Assembly: GCA_036382575.1 (NCBI GenBank) | Contig: DASVHL010000031.1 | Coordinates: 1 to 9,938, forward strand | Direction: 5' to 3' | DNA length: 9,938 bases | Source of the DNA: UBA6022 sp036382575 | Lineage (GTDB): Bacteria; Patescibacteriota; Saccharimonadia; Saccharimonadales; Saccharimonadaceae | Shown here: positions 1 through 6,520 of the stretch, piece by piece | How positions within the stretch are numbered: the stretch's first letter is position 1 | How the letters are laid out: every line of letters starts with the position of its first letter | Made by a program: the position numbers and the translations under genes | The notes under the pieces: generated by a model | Databases searched by the model: none | The model's input: only the letters and a program-made list of their open reading frames with translations | What the model was told of the DNA's origin: nothing

Positions 1-10
1 GACTAGTTGT

Positions 11-448
11 TCAGTTGGCGACGAGCTCGTCAAGTTGGCCCCATCCCCAGCTGCGCAGTCGACTGAGTACAGCGCCGTTAAGCGCAGGAAGCCGATCGAA
101 ATCGGGATCGTCTAGCTTAAGGTTCCATGGCTGCTGTGACAATGGTTCACGGACGGTTTTGGGTGCTTTGTGCGGCGCCCCCAGTGTGACGTAGCTAGAG
201 AAGTCTCCGTCAAAAAGCACGAAACCTTCTCTTACGGCAAGCCGAAGTCCATTTTCGATGATAGTGAACTTCTTGCGGTTGATTGTCTCGTTTTCACGAC
301 GCCCATTTCCGATTCCTCGGTCAAGCTCGCCGAGCACACCTTCATCTCGTAGCTCGATAAGAACATGAACATGACTTCCGTCGATCATCTTCTTTCGTGA
401 CACGACTTTCTCGATGTTGCGTGCAACCATCATGAGCTTGTCTCTCAT
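11..448 (-). CDS. Hypothetical protein, 145 aa, unrecognised orphan
   Basis: I do not recognise this family. The product is soluble, with no signal peptide or transmembrane segment. It has a basic N-terminal third (Lys/Arg-rich, residues 1-22), a His-containing stretch (GSHVHVLIELRDEG, 24-37), and a Trp-rich acidic C-terminus (RSWGWGQLDE, 132-141). I chose the ATG at 446-448 because GGGGGAG (451-457) lies just before it, although the 2-nt gap is short. A GTG at 479-481 would add 11 residues but has no Shine-Dalgarno. It is a real gene candidate because it stays open over 145 codons, has a near-consensus promoter (535-563) and uses codons consistently. Those codons favour C- or G-ending choices (ATC, CTC, GTC, GAC, CTT), clearly unlike the AT-ending codons of its neighbours. 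That suggests transfer or a different expression class. It ends with TGA. Confidence 0.6.
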   Translation of the reverse strand: MRDKLMMVARNIEKVVSRKKMIDGSHVHVLIELRDEGVLGELDRGIGNGRRENETINRKKFTIIENGLRLAVREGFVLFDGDFSSYVTLGAPHKAPKTVREPLSQQPWNLKLDDPDFDRLPALNGAVLSRLRSWGWGQLDELVAN

Positions 449-480
449 GGCTCCCCCAATTTCAAATGAACAACCTTGCA

Positions 481-519
481 CTACATGTTAAATGTAGCGT
501 TATGGTATTGGACCATAAC
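481..519 (-). promoter_or_regulatory. Two tandem hairpins in the leader of the 145-aa gene
   Basis: Two perfect inverted repeats sit one base apart. Arms 481-486 and 492-497 (CTACAT/ATGTAG, 5-nt loop) are followed by arms 499-506 and 512-519 (GTTATGGT/ACCATAAC, 5-nt loop). If transcription starts near 528 on the minus strand, both lie at the very 5' end of the mRNA, upstream of the start codon at 448. They could act as operator dyads, as an mRNA-stabilising 5' structure or as a 3' end for read-through ABC transcripts. There is no U-tract after them on the minus strand, so a classical terminator for the ABC gene is not supported. Confidence 0.55.
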
Positions 520-534
520 ATTAAGCTTGTCTTT

Positions 535-563
535 TTTATAGAACTATTTTATTGCAATGTCAA
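535..563 (-). promoter_or_regulatory. Sigma70-type promoter for the 145-aa gene
   Basis: Read on the minus strand, TTGACA (558-563) is separated by exactly 17 bases from TATAAA (535-540), with a predicted start near 528. The -35 box lies only two bases past the stop codon of the ABC gene (566-568). A 10-bp inverted repeat, ATTAAGCTTG at 520-529 and CAAGCTTAAT at 561-570, flanks the promoter and overlaps the -35 box and that stop codon, so it could be an operator. Confidence 0.75.
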
Positions 564-565
564 GC

Positions 566-2350
566 TTAATCTTCAATAAAGCCGCCACTTTGATGATTCC
601 ACAGCTTGGCATAAGTGCCATTTCGTTTTAGTAGCTGAGCGTGTGTGTCGTCTTCGATAATACAGCCTTTGTCTAGCACAATAATTCGATCGAGTTGCGC
701 AATGGTGGAGAGACGATGAGCAATAACAATACTTGTTCGACCTTTCATTAACTTTTCTAATGCATCTTGAATGAGTTTTTCGCTCTCGCTGTCGAGCGCA
801 CTAGTAGCTTCATCAAGAATTAAAATCGGTGCATCTTTCAGAATGGCGCGGGCAATTGCAATGCGTTGACGCTGTCCACCTGATAATTTAATACCGCGTT
901 CACCGACAAGCGTATCTAGACCGTTAGGTAGGTTACGGGTAAATTCTTCGGCATTCGCTTGTCGGATTGCTTTCCATATTTCAGCATCAGTGGCATTCGG
1001 TTTACCATAGGCGATATTTTCGCGTAGTGATCGATGGAATAAATATGCCTCCTGGGGGACATACGCAATTGCTGAGCGTAAACTATCTTGTGTTACGTTG
1101 GCGATGTCTTGGCCGTCAATCGAAATAGTGCCATCAGTTAGGTCAGCGAAGCGAAGCAGTAACTTAGTGAGCGTTGTTTTGCCACCACCACTTTGACCCG
1201 CCAGTCCAATGCGTTGACCAGGCCGTATATCGAGAGATACATGATGAATAGCTTGATCTTTAGACGTGGTGTCATATGTGAAACTGGCATTGTCGAATGT
1301 AATGCCAGCTTTCTTTACGCGAAGTTTTGTGGCATTAGGTTGATCGATAACATCAGGCTTCTCTTCAAGGATCTCAGTAACTGTTGAGGCGTCAAGGAAT
1401 GCCTGTTCAATATTACGAATGATTGGCGTCAAGTCAAATAGGGAGCTTGTTAAACGACTCATGTAGGTGAGCGCAAAAATGAGCGCGGCAATTGAAACAA
1501 GGTCATTGGCGTAAAGATATATAGCTAGTGCGACGGTGATAATCTGAAAGCTAAATAACGTTGCTTGCCGAGCAAGGGATTCTTTTTCTATGACGTCTAT
1601 TTCTTGTGCGGCAATTGCTTCAATCTTCTGACGTTCGTCAATGATTGTTTGCAGTTCTTGTGATGAGCCAGTAAAGTAGCGGACAATTTGACTGTTTCCT
1701 AAGATGTCAGCAGTTGTGCCGGTGAGTTTAGACATTAATATTTTTCGTTGATGGCGGATGGGACCGCGCTTTGAAACTGATGCAACACTTCTAATACATA
1801 AAAATATCGTCAGTAGGCCAAGCGGCAAAAGTAGCACTGGTGACATGAAACCAATGATGATGAGGCTGGCTACGAAGTTGATGAATATTCCGGTGGCCGA
1901 AAGGTATATAGTGTCCAGAAAGCCAATAATTGATCGCGAAAAGTTCGTTACGTCACCCGCCAGCGAACCAACTTTTTTATTAGCAAAAAACTGATCGCTA
2001 TGCTGAAGTAGTGATCGCATGGCCATGGCGGCAAGTGATGTACTCATCTTCTCTTCGCTATGAAATAACTTCTTGAATCCCATAGTGTTAGTTAATAAAG
2101 ATGTTATGGAAATAGCCGCCGCAATAGCAAGTAGCATGACGGCATGTTTCCAGTCATGTGGTTTAACTATTAGTGATTGGATGATTAAACTAAATATAAA
2201 AGGTAGCAAGACAACGTAGAGAAGTCGGTTGAATGGAATCAATGTAGTGTAGATGATAAACGCTCGTTTATCTTTTTTTATTTCGTTCCAATAGATATGG
2301 AGCGTTTTTTGAGCGACCTTCGGACTGGTCCGGGTGAATATTTTGGACAT
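566..2350 (-). CDS. ABC exporter half-transporter, fused permease and ATPase (second copy)
   Basis: A full-length type IV ABC exporter half-transporter of 594 aa (MsbA/MdlB-like; substrate not predictable). The N-terminal membrane domain (about residues 30-320) has hydrophobic helices near 31-62, 70-88, 148-187 and 262-297. The ATPase domain (about 350-590) has Walker A GQSGGGKT (385-392), Q-loop Gln433, signature LSGGQ (489-493), Walker B ILILDE with Glu514, D-loop SALD and switch His545. All catalytic residues are intact. One small deviation is EDDTH where EDGTH is usual. It needs a dimer partner and is a clear paralogue of the gene upstream, so a heterodimer is plausible, though a homodimer is not excluded. 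The ATG at 2348-2350 has only a weak AGG as Shine-Dalgarno. It has its own consensus promoter at 2475-2503. Confidence 0.95.
   Translation of the reverse strand: MSKIFTRTSPKVAQKTLHIYWNEIKKDKRAFIIYTTLIPFNRLLYVVLLPFIFSLIIQSLIVKPHDWKHAVMLLAIAAAISITSLLTNTMGFKKLFHSEEKMSTSLAAMAMRSLLQHSDQFFANKKVGSLAGDVTNFSRSIIGFLDTIYLSATGIFINFVASLIIIGFMSPVLLLPLGLLTIFLCIRSVASVSKRGPIRHQRKILMSKLTGTTADILGNSQIVRYFTGSSQELQTIIDERQKIEAIAAQEIDVIEKESLARQATLFSFQIITVALAIYLYANDLVSIAALIFALTYMSRLTSSLFDLTPIIRNIEQAFLDASTVTEILEEKPDVIDQPNATKLRVKKAGITFDNASFTYDTTSKDQAIHHVSLDIRPGQRIGLAGQSGGGKTTLTKLLLRFADLTDGTISIDGQDIANVTQDSLRSAIAYVPQEAYLFHRSLRENIAYGKPNATDAEIWKAIRQANAEEFTRNLPNGLDTLVGERGIKLSGGQRQRIAIARAILKDAPILILDEATSALDSESEKLIQDALEKLMKGRTSIVIAHRLSTIAQLDRIIVLDKGCIIEDDTHAQLLKRNGTYAKLWNHQSGGFIED
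570..592. repeat. 23-bp direct repeat, copy 1, at the 3' end of an ABC gene
   Basis: This stretch is identical to 2516-2538. It encodes the shared C-terminal residues HQSGGFIE of the two ABC paralogues. It reflects coding homology between duplicated genes rather than a mobile repeat, but it is an identical segment at which recombination or gene conversion could occur. Confidence 0.7.
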
Positions 2351-2468
2351 ATCATGTGCCTATTCTGAATACACAGGTATTCGTTAAATGATAAATACTT
2401 GATCTCTATCCGCTGTTCGCGTGTAGAGTAAAGATACGAGAGAGATGCAGCCGCGCTGCGATATATTA
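2351..2468 (-). promoter_or_regulatory. Structured 5' leader of the second ABC gene, three hairpins
   Basis: The predicted leader of about 118 nt carries three consecutive stem-loops. From the 5' end these are GCAGC/GCTGC with a 3-nt loop (2447-2459), then CTCTA/TAGAG enclosing CGC/GCG with a small symmetric internal loop (2404-2428), then GAATAC/GTATTC with a 4-nt loop (2367-2382). The last ends 16 bases before the ATG, close to the weak AGG that would serve as ribosome site. I do not recognise a named riboswitch class. A regulatory role is inferred from structure density only. Confidence 0.4.
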
Positions 2469-2474
2469 GTTTAC

Positions 2475-2503
2475 ATTATACATCATATAATGTTATTTGT
2501 CAA
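2475..2503 (-). promoter_or_regulatory. Perfect-consensus sigma70 promoter for the second ABC gene
   Basis: On the minus strand TTGACA (2498-2503) and TATAAT (2475-2480) are both exact consensus hexamers with a 17-base spacer. The predicted start is near 2468. The promoter begins about nine bases after the stop codon of the upstream ABC gene (2512-2514), so the second transporter can be expressed apart from the first. Confidence 0.85.
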
Positions 2504-2511
2504 TAAGTGCC

Positions 2512-4263
2512 TTATTCTTCAATAAAGCCGCCACTTTGGTGCGACCAGAGTTTGGCATAAATACCATTTTGCGCAAGGAGTTCTTGGTGAGTGCCGTCCT
2601 CGACGATCTTTCCTTGATCAAGAACGATAATGCGATCGAGTTTTGCGATAGTTGAAAGACGGTGGGCGATAACAATGCTGGTACGATTTTTCATGAGTTT
2701 TTCGAGTGCATCTTGAATCATTTTTTCACTCTCACTGTCGAGTGCTGAGGTTGCTTCATCGAGCACAAGGATTGGTGCATTTTTTAATAAGGCTCGGGCA
2801 ATAGCGATACGCTGTCGTTGTCCGCCTGACAGCTTGACTCCGCGTTCGCCGACGGTTGTGTCGAGGCCTTCTGGTAGTTGTTTAATGAAATCAAGCGCAT
2901 TGGCTTTTTTGGCCGCATCGAGGATTTGTTCGTCGGTCGCATTTGGTGTGCTGTAGGCGATATTTTCACGAAGCGAACGATGGAATAGTAATGGTTCTTG
3001 TGGGACATAGGCGATACTTTCACGCAAGCTCGATTGTGTAACCTTAGCAATGTTCTGTCCGTCGATGAGCATTTCGCCTTTATCGATATCAGCAAAGCGT
3101 AGAAGTAATTTTGTAATCGTGGTTTTACCGGCGCCGGATTGACCAATCAAGCCAATTTTTTGACCGGCAGGAATATGGAGATCGACGTCGTTAATAACAG
3201 GTTTTTCTTTTGCACCGTCATATGCGTATGACACTGATTTTAGGTCAATACTCGCATTTTGAACGACAAGTTTTTTGGCACCAGAAATATCATTAACAGT
3301 CTCGATTTGTTGCAAGACATCAGACATTGGTGCAGCCTGTAGGAAGATTCGGTCGTAGCCATTGACGATGTCACCGATCATAAATAACTGACCGGCAATA
3401 CGTTGCAAATATGCAATCGCAAAGATTGCGATGCCAAGTTCGATTTGATTAGTGAATAAAAGGTTGGCCAGAATAGAAATAGCAATAATCTGCACAGCTG
3501 ACATTACCGCCAGGCGTGATGAGCCTTCAACTGACATCCAGCGAAAGTCTTTAATATAGGCGTTTCGATAACGGTTGCTGATTTTACTTAGCTCACGGAC
3601 CTCGTGCTTTTCTTTGGCGAATGTTTTGACGGTCAGATTATTACTAATCATGTCAGCAGTCGCACCGTTTAGCTCACCGATTAATTCTTTGCGAGCTGTA
3701 CGGAGTGGCTTGCGAAGTTTAATTGATAAGCGAATTTGCACTAGTAGGCCAATTAACAACCCTAGAACCAACAAACCAATGATTGGTGAGCTCATGAATA
3801 GGATCGTGATACCGCTACCCATAGTGATGACAAACCAGAGCGTACGCAAAATGAACAGATCCTGCAGTCCGACGTGCCCATTTACGAAATCAATAAATTT
3901 ACCGGTCAGGGCACCAACCTTTTGATTAGCGAAAAAATCATGGTCCTTGGCGAGGAGTTTATTCATGGTGTCTTTAACAAGTTCGTGACGAACGTTGCTT
4001 TCGTGGCGAATTGCCATTTGAAAACCAATAAGGTTGAGGCAGACGCCAACTGCTGCCGCCGTTCCTGCTAGTAACAAGAAATGATACAACTTTCCGCCGT
4101 CATGCGATGTCAGTGTACCGACAGCCTGTGCCAAAAAGTATGGCAATAAGGTGTCAAGTAGTAGTCCTGCGATTGGGAGCGCGATAAGCATTGTGAAAAA
4201 GCTCGGTTTATATTTACGTACTTGTTGCCAGTACAATTTGAGAGTATGTCGATTTGTGCCCAA
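2512..4263 (-). CDS. ABC exporter half-transporter, fused permease and ATPase (first copy)
   Basis: A full-length ABC exporter half-transporter, 583 aa, ending with TAA. The membrane domain (about residues 20-310) has hydrophobic helices near 24-50, 60-80, 142-178 and 252-290. The ATPase domain (about 338-580) has Walker A GQSGAGKT (374-381), Q-loop Gln422, LSGGQ (478-482), Walker B ILVLDE with Glu503, and switch His534, all canonical. The start is TTG at 4261-4263: the reading frame opens there with a good AAAGGA (4272-4277) 8 nt upstream, while the next Met is at residue 25, inside the first membrane helix. Its N-terminus (TLKLYW) aligns with TLHIYW of the downstream paralogue. The two probably arose by tandem duplication and may form a heterodimer. 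Because neither ATPase site is degenerate, it would not be an asymmetric TM287/288-type pair. Confidence 0.95.
   Translation of the reverse strand: MGTNRHTLKLYWQQVRKYKPSFFTMLIALPIAGLLLDTLLPYFLAQAVGTLTSHDGGKLYHFLLLAGTAAAVGVCLNLIGFQMAIRHESNVRHELVKDTMNKLLAKDHDFFANQKVGALTGKFIDFVNGHVGLQDLFILRTLWFVITMGSGITILFMSSPIIGLLVLGLLIGLLVQIRLSIKLRKPLRTARKELIGELNGATADMISNNLTVKTFAKEKHEVRELSKISNRYRNAYIKDFRWMSVEGSSRLAVMSAVQIIAISILANLLFTNQIELGIAIFAIAYLQRIAGQLFMIGDIVNGYDRIFLQAAPMSDVLQQIETVNDISGAKKLVVQNASIDLKSVSYAYDGAKEKPVINDVDLHIPAGQKIGLIGQSGAGKTTITKLLLRFADIDKGEMLIDGQNIAKVTQSSLRESIAYVPQEPLLFHRSLRENIAYSTPNATDEQILDAAKKANALDFIKQLPEGLDTTVGERGVKLSGGQRQRIAIARALLKNAPILVLDEATSALDSESEKMIQDALEKLMKNRTSIVIAHRLSTIAKLDRIIVLDQGKIVEDGTHQELLAQNGIYAKLWSHQSGGFIEE
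2516..2538. repeat. 23-bp direct repeat, copy 2, at the 3' end of an ABC gene
   Basis: Identical to 570-592 and in the same position relative to the stop codon. It encodes the conserved C-terminal tail of the ABC paralogues. Confidence 0.7.
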
Positions 4264-4308
4264 AATAGTTTTCCTTTGTGATTGTGTTGATTATGAGAAT
4301 CGTTAGCG

Positions 4309-4351
4309 GTTCAGCGCGTCTGAACGTTTACGAGTAGAGGACCCGCGGGTC
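4309..4351. promoter_or_regulatory. Two dyads between the ABC genes and trhO
   Basis: Two perfect inverted repeats lie in the divergent intergenic region: GTTCAG/CTGAAC with a 5-nt loop (4309-4325), and a 12-bp palindrome GACCCGCGGGTC (4340-4351). The first is the core of a longer imperfect symmetry running out to about 4301-4332. They lie in the predicted leader of the first ABC gene and upstream of the trhO -10 box. They could be operators for either direction, or RNA hairpins in the ABC leader. Confidence 0.45.
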
Positions 4352-4363
4352 ATAGTAAAAGTA

Positions 4364-4392
4364 ATTATATAGTATAATAGGTATCGATGCAA
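4364..4392 (-). promoter_or_regulatory. Candidate promoter for the first ABC gene
   Basis: On the minus strand a perfect TATAAT (4364-4369) has TTGCAT (4387-4392) 17 bases upstream, matching only three of six -35 positions. The start would be near 4357, giving a leader of about 94 nt. The weak -35 box overlaps the trhO start codon. It is the best candidate I found in this gap. Confidence 0.4.
4373..4378 (+). promoter_or_regulatory. -10 box of trhO, implying a leaderless mRNA
   Basis: An exact TATAAT lies 8 bases before the trhO ATG, so transcription should begin at or within a few bases of the start codon. I see no good -35 hexamer at 16-18 bases spacing. With the minus-strand -10 at 4364-4369 it forms a symmetric element, ATTATA-TAG-TATAAT, meaning the two divergent promoters cannot be melted independently. 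Confidence 0.55.
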
Positions 4393-5298
4393 AAAATTCT
4401 ACTCTATTATAAATTTACGCCAATTAGCGATCCGACTGCGGTAACGCTATGGCAAAAGACCCTCACTGATGGCCTCAACCTTCGTGGCCGCATCTTGGTG
4501 AGTGAACAGGGATTGAACGGTACCGTTGGTGGTGAGATGGATGATCTAAAGGCGTACATCAAAGCAACCAAACAGTATCCAGGTTTTAAGGATGTTGTTT
4601 TTAAATGGAGCGACGGAAGTCGTGAAGACTTTCCGCGTATGAGCGTAAAGACTCGACGCGAACTCGTTGGATTTAAAAATAGTGATGATGAATTTGAAGT
4701 TGATGAAAATGGTGTTGTTGGCGGCGGCAAACACATTAAGCCAAAACAGCTTCATGAAATGATTGAGCAATATGGCGATGATGTTATTTTCTTCGACGGT
4801 CGTAACGAGCACGAAGCGAAGATTGGTAAATTCAAAAACGCTATCGTGCCAAATACGAATACCTCACGCGATTTTATTGCTGAACTTGAAAGTGATAAAT
4901 ATGATGATATTAAAGACAAGAAAGTCATTACGTATTGTACGGGTGGTATTCGCTGCGAAGTGATCAGTGCCATGATGAAGAAGCGTGGTTTTAAAGACGT
5001 GTATCAAATCGATGGCGGTATCGTGAAGTACGGCGAAGCGTATGGCGATGATGGACTATGGGAGGGTAGCCTGCGTGTATTTGATAATCGCATGACGGTT
5101 GATTTTAGTGATCACACTGCCACAATTGGTGAGTGTAGCCATTGTCAGGGCCCAACCAATAACTTTGAAAACTGTGCATGGGCGAATTGTAATGACCTGG
5201 TTTTGATCTGCCTGCACTGTAAACAAAATCCCGATTTACTGTTTCATACCGACATATGTCGTAGCAACGCCAAACTAGGCGCTACAGCTAGCGCTTAA
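4387..5298 (+). CDS. trhO: tRNA uridine(34) hydroxylase, rhodanese family
   Basis: A homologue of TrhO (formerly YceA, UPF0176), known from the family to hydroxylate U34 of certain tRNAs in an oxygen-dependent way, giving 5-hydroxyuridine at the wobble position. Of 303 aa, the N-terminal domain (about 1-100) has the family block GRILVSEQGLNGTVGG (34-49). The rhodanese domain (about 115-225) carries the active-site loop CTGGIRC (184-190) with catalytic Cys184. The C-terminus has a Cys-rich segment (C250, C253, C263, C268, C275, C278, C291) typical of the longer family members and probably metal binding. The start is the only sensible ATG and fits the family N-terminus (KILLYYKFTPI). It is monocistronic: its own -10 box upstream and a terminator at 5326-5360. 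The product is cytosolic. The call is firm; the exact tRNA targets are inferred. Confidence 0.93.
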   Translation: MQKILLYYKFTPISDPTAVTLWQKTLTDGLNLRGRILVSEQGLNGTVGGEMDDLKAYIKATKQYPGFKDVVFKWSDGSREDFPRMSVKTRRELVGFKNSDDEFEVDENGVVGGGKHIKPKQLHEMIEQYGDDVIFFDGRNEHEAKIGKFKNAIVPNTNTSRDFIAELESDKYDDIKDKKVITYCTGGIRCEVISAMMKKRGFKDVYQIDGGIVKYGEAYGDDGLWEGSLRVFDNRMTVDFSDHTATIGECSHCQGPTNNFENCAWANCNDLVLICLHCKQNPDLLFHTDICRSNAKLGATASA

Positions 5299-5325
5299 GC
5301 TTAATTCTCTTCGAAAACCCCAAAT

Positions 5326-5360
5326 GTAGCGTTTTTTACTGTCATAAAACGCTATTTTTT
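5326..5360 (+). terminator. Rho-independent terminator after trhO
   Basis: A perfect 9-bp stem, TAGCGTTTT (5327-5335) and AAAACGCTA (5346-5354), with a 10-nt loop, is followed at once by six T (5355-5360). The stem is extended by one G-U pair at 5326. It lies 28 bases after the trhO stop codon and directly abuts the next promoter. Confidence 0.88.
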
Positions 5361-5361
5361 G

Positions 5362-5390
5362 TTGACACCAGCAAACAAAGAGTATATTAT
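5362..5390 (+). promoter_or_regulatory. Sigma70 promoter of the five-gene membrane operon
   Basis: TTGACA (5362-5367) is followed after 17 bases by TATTAT (5385-5390), five of six matches to consensus. A start near 5397 is predicted, giving a leader of about 155 nt before the first ATG. The -35 box starts two bases after the T-tract of the trhO terminator, a very compact junction. Confidence 0.8.
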
Positions 5391-5422
5391 CACTACAAAT
5401 GTAAGTTGGTTGGGTGTTGTTG

Positions 5423-5463
5423 AAACGGGTGGATGCGCGAATAGCGTGCCCACTCGTTTTTTG
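5423..5463 (+). terminator. Terminator-like hairpin inside the operon leader (possible attenuator)
   Basis: The stem pairs 5423-5432 (AAACGGGTGG) with 5450-5459 (CCACTCGTTT), 10 bp with one G-U. The apical part can pair again (GCGC with GCGT), and a run of six T occupies 5457-5462. This is the shape of an intrinsic terminator, but it lies about 25 nt after the predicted transcription start and well before the first gene. It could be an attenuator, or it could end a short leader RNA. I did not find a convincing anti-terminator pairing or leader peptide. Confidence 0.5.
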
Positions 5464-5537
5464 TTTACTCTAAATAAGTCTTTTTATGGCGATTTAAATT
5501 TAGTGAACTTGGCGACTCTCTCGACCTACTTTAAATT

Positions 5538-5544
5538 AAAGGAG
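5538..5544 (+). promoter_or_regulatory. Strong ribosome binding site fixing the start of the 322-aa gene
   Basis: AAAGGAG is followed by a 7-nt gap to the ATG at 5552. Bases CTTT at 5529-5532 can pair with its AAAG (5538-5541), which might weakly mask it. Confidence 0.8.
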
Positions 5545-5551
5545 ACAATCT

Positions 5552-6520
5552 ATGTTGCCAGTGGTATTGAAAGGCGCCGAAGTAATACGACGCAGGCATA
5601 ATGCAAAAGTTGAGAGACGATTGAACGAAAGTGAAAGTGCTCGAAATTGGCGAATGATTAGAAAAGTTGGTGCTGGGTGTATCGCCATCGGTGCATTGAT
5701 GGCATTTACAGATTCAGATCCTGCAGTGGTAGAGATGTCGGCAAATGGCGGTACGGCAAAAGTGTTCGAAATTAATCGTACATTATCAGAACATCATGTT
5801 ATTGGATTTAAAACTGAAGTTGATGGTGCAACGGCAGAACGAAAGTTAACTAATCGCAAGGTGAATAATGAGGTGGCGATATTAAATGCTATTCCGCTTC
5901 CTGATATTATTGCAAATGTGCGGATGGATGACTTTGTTGTCAGTAGTGATCTATGCTATAAAGGCGGCGAGAAATCCCTCAAAGAGTACGAAGTTGACGG
6001 TGTTACAAATATAGATTACGAAGTTGATTTGGCCGATTTACGTGTTTGTAGTGCTGAGGACGTAAACTATACGCCAAAGGTTCACCATGATGGTAACTGG
6101 ATTCAGAATATGAATGATGCCGATGCGGAATTAGGTAAGATTGGTGGTAACGGCGAAAATACAGATACCATAAGAAAATCAAATGAAATTAAGGAATCTG
6201 TTCGAAAACTTGCTCAAAATGCTGCGCTTCTTACGGTTAATCGGAAATGTGCACCACAAGTATTTGACGCTACAAAGGAAGACTTTAAAGAGCAAGTGGC
6301 AAAAGACATTGCGCGACCTGGTGAAGTAGTGCATGTTACGTTCAAGGAAGGTAGTGTTTTTGAAGGCCAGTCTGAAGTTGATGATTTCTTCAATCAACGC
6401 AAAAAAGAAGAAACAGACCAACTTAAATATAACTTTGATGGCGGTATTGCAGGCACGTGTACATTAGCGGATGAATTTATTAAACAGCATGTACCAACCA
6501 AGGAGAATGCCGGTGCGTAA
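5552..6520 (+). CDS. Single-pass membrane protein, 322 aa, DUF4230-like pattern
   Basis: First gene of the operon; function unknown. The N-terminus (1-38) is short and Arg/Lys-rich. One transmembrane helix follows (about 39-54), and then about 265 residues that should lie outside the membrane by the positive-inside rule. The exported part contains Cys135, Cys166, Cys233 and Cys303, an even number that would allow two disulfides; Cys43 is in the helix. The order of elements resembles DUF4230 proteins: a beta-rich stretch with LPDIIANVRMDDFVV (116-130), then a helical segment (about 208-255), then a short beta strand EVVHVTFKEG (258-267). I make that comparison from memory and hold it loosely. 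The start is fixed by AAAGGAG 7 nt upstream. The gene overlaps the next one by 8 bases, suggesting translational coupling. Confidence 0.8.
   Translation: MLPVVLKGAEVIRRRHNAKVERRLNESESARNWRMIRKVGAGCIAIGALMAFTDSDPAVVEMSANGGTAKVFEINRTLSEHHVIGFKTEVDGATAERKLTNRKVNNEVAILNAIPLPDIIANVRMDDFVVSSDLCYKGGEKSLKEYEVDGVTNIDYEVDLADLRVCSAEDVNYTPKVHHDGNWIQNMNDADAELGKIGGNGENTDTIRKSNEIKESVRKLAQNAALLTVNRKCAPQVFDATKEDFKEQVAKDIARPGEVVHVTFKEGSVFEGQSEVDDFFNQRKKEETDQLKYNFDGGIAGTCTLADEFIKQHVPTKENAGA

Noticed and set aside
170..352. Plus-strand open frame of 60 codons
   Set aside because: It lies wholly within the minus-strand 145-aa gene, has no ribosome site, and its translation resembles no protein. The minus frame is longer and has a promoter.
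490..501. 12-bp match AAATGTAGCGTT also present at 5322-5333
   Set aside because: Each copy belongs to a different inverted repeat and the match does not extend further, so it is probably chance.
499..540. Hairpin followed by T-rich sequence on the plus strand, read as a terminator
   Set aside because: No plus-strand gene precedes it in the window, and the T-tract (532-537) is 12 bases from the stem and is explained by the minus-strand -10 region.
5399..5404. ATG-TAA start-stop minimal frame at the 5' end of the operon leader
   Set aside because: No ribosome site precedes it, and a six-base match is expected by chance in AT-rich leader sequence.
5429..5473. Possible leader peptide overlapping the attenuator-like hairpin
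   Set aside because: It would use a GTG start without a Shine-Dalgarno, and the short peptide has no run of a single amino acid that would indicate classical attenuation.
5359..5601. Plus-strand open frame of 80 codons across the operon leader
   Set aside because: It would start inside the terminator and promoter elements, upstream of the predicted transcription start, and runs out of frame into the 322-aa gene.
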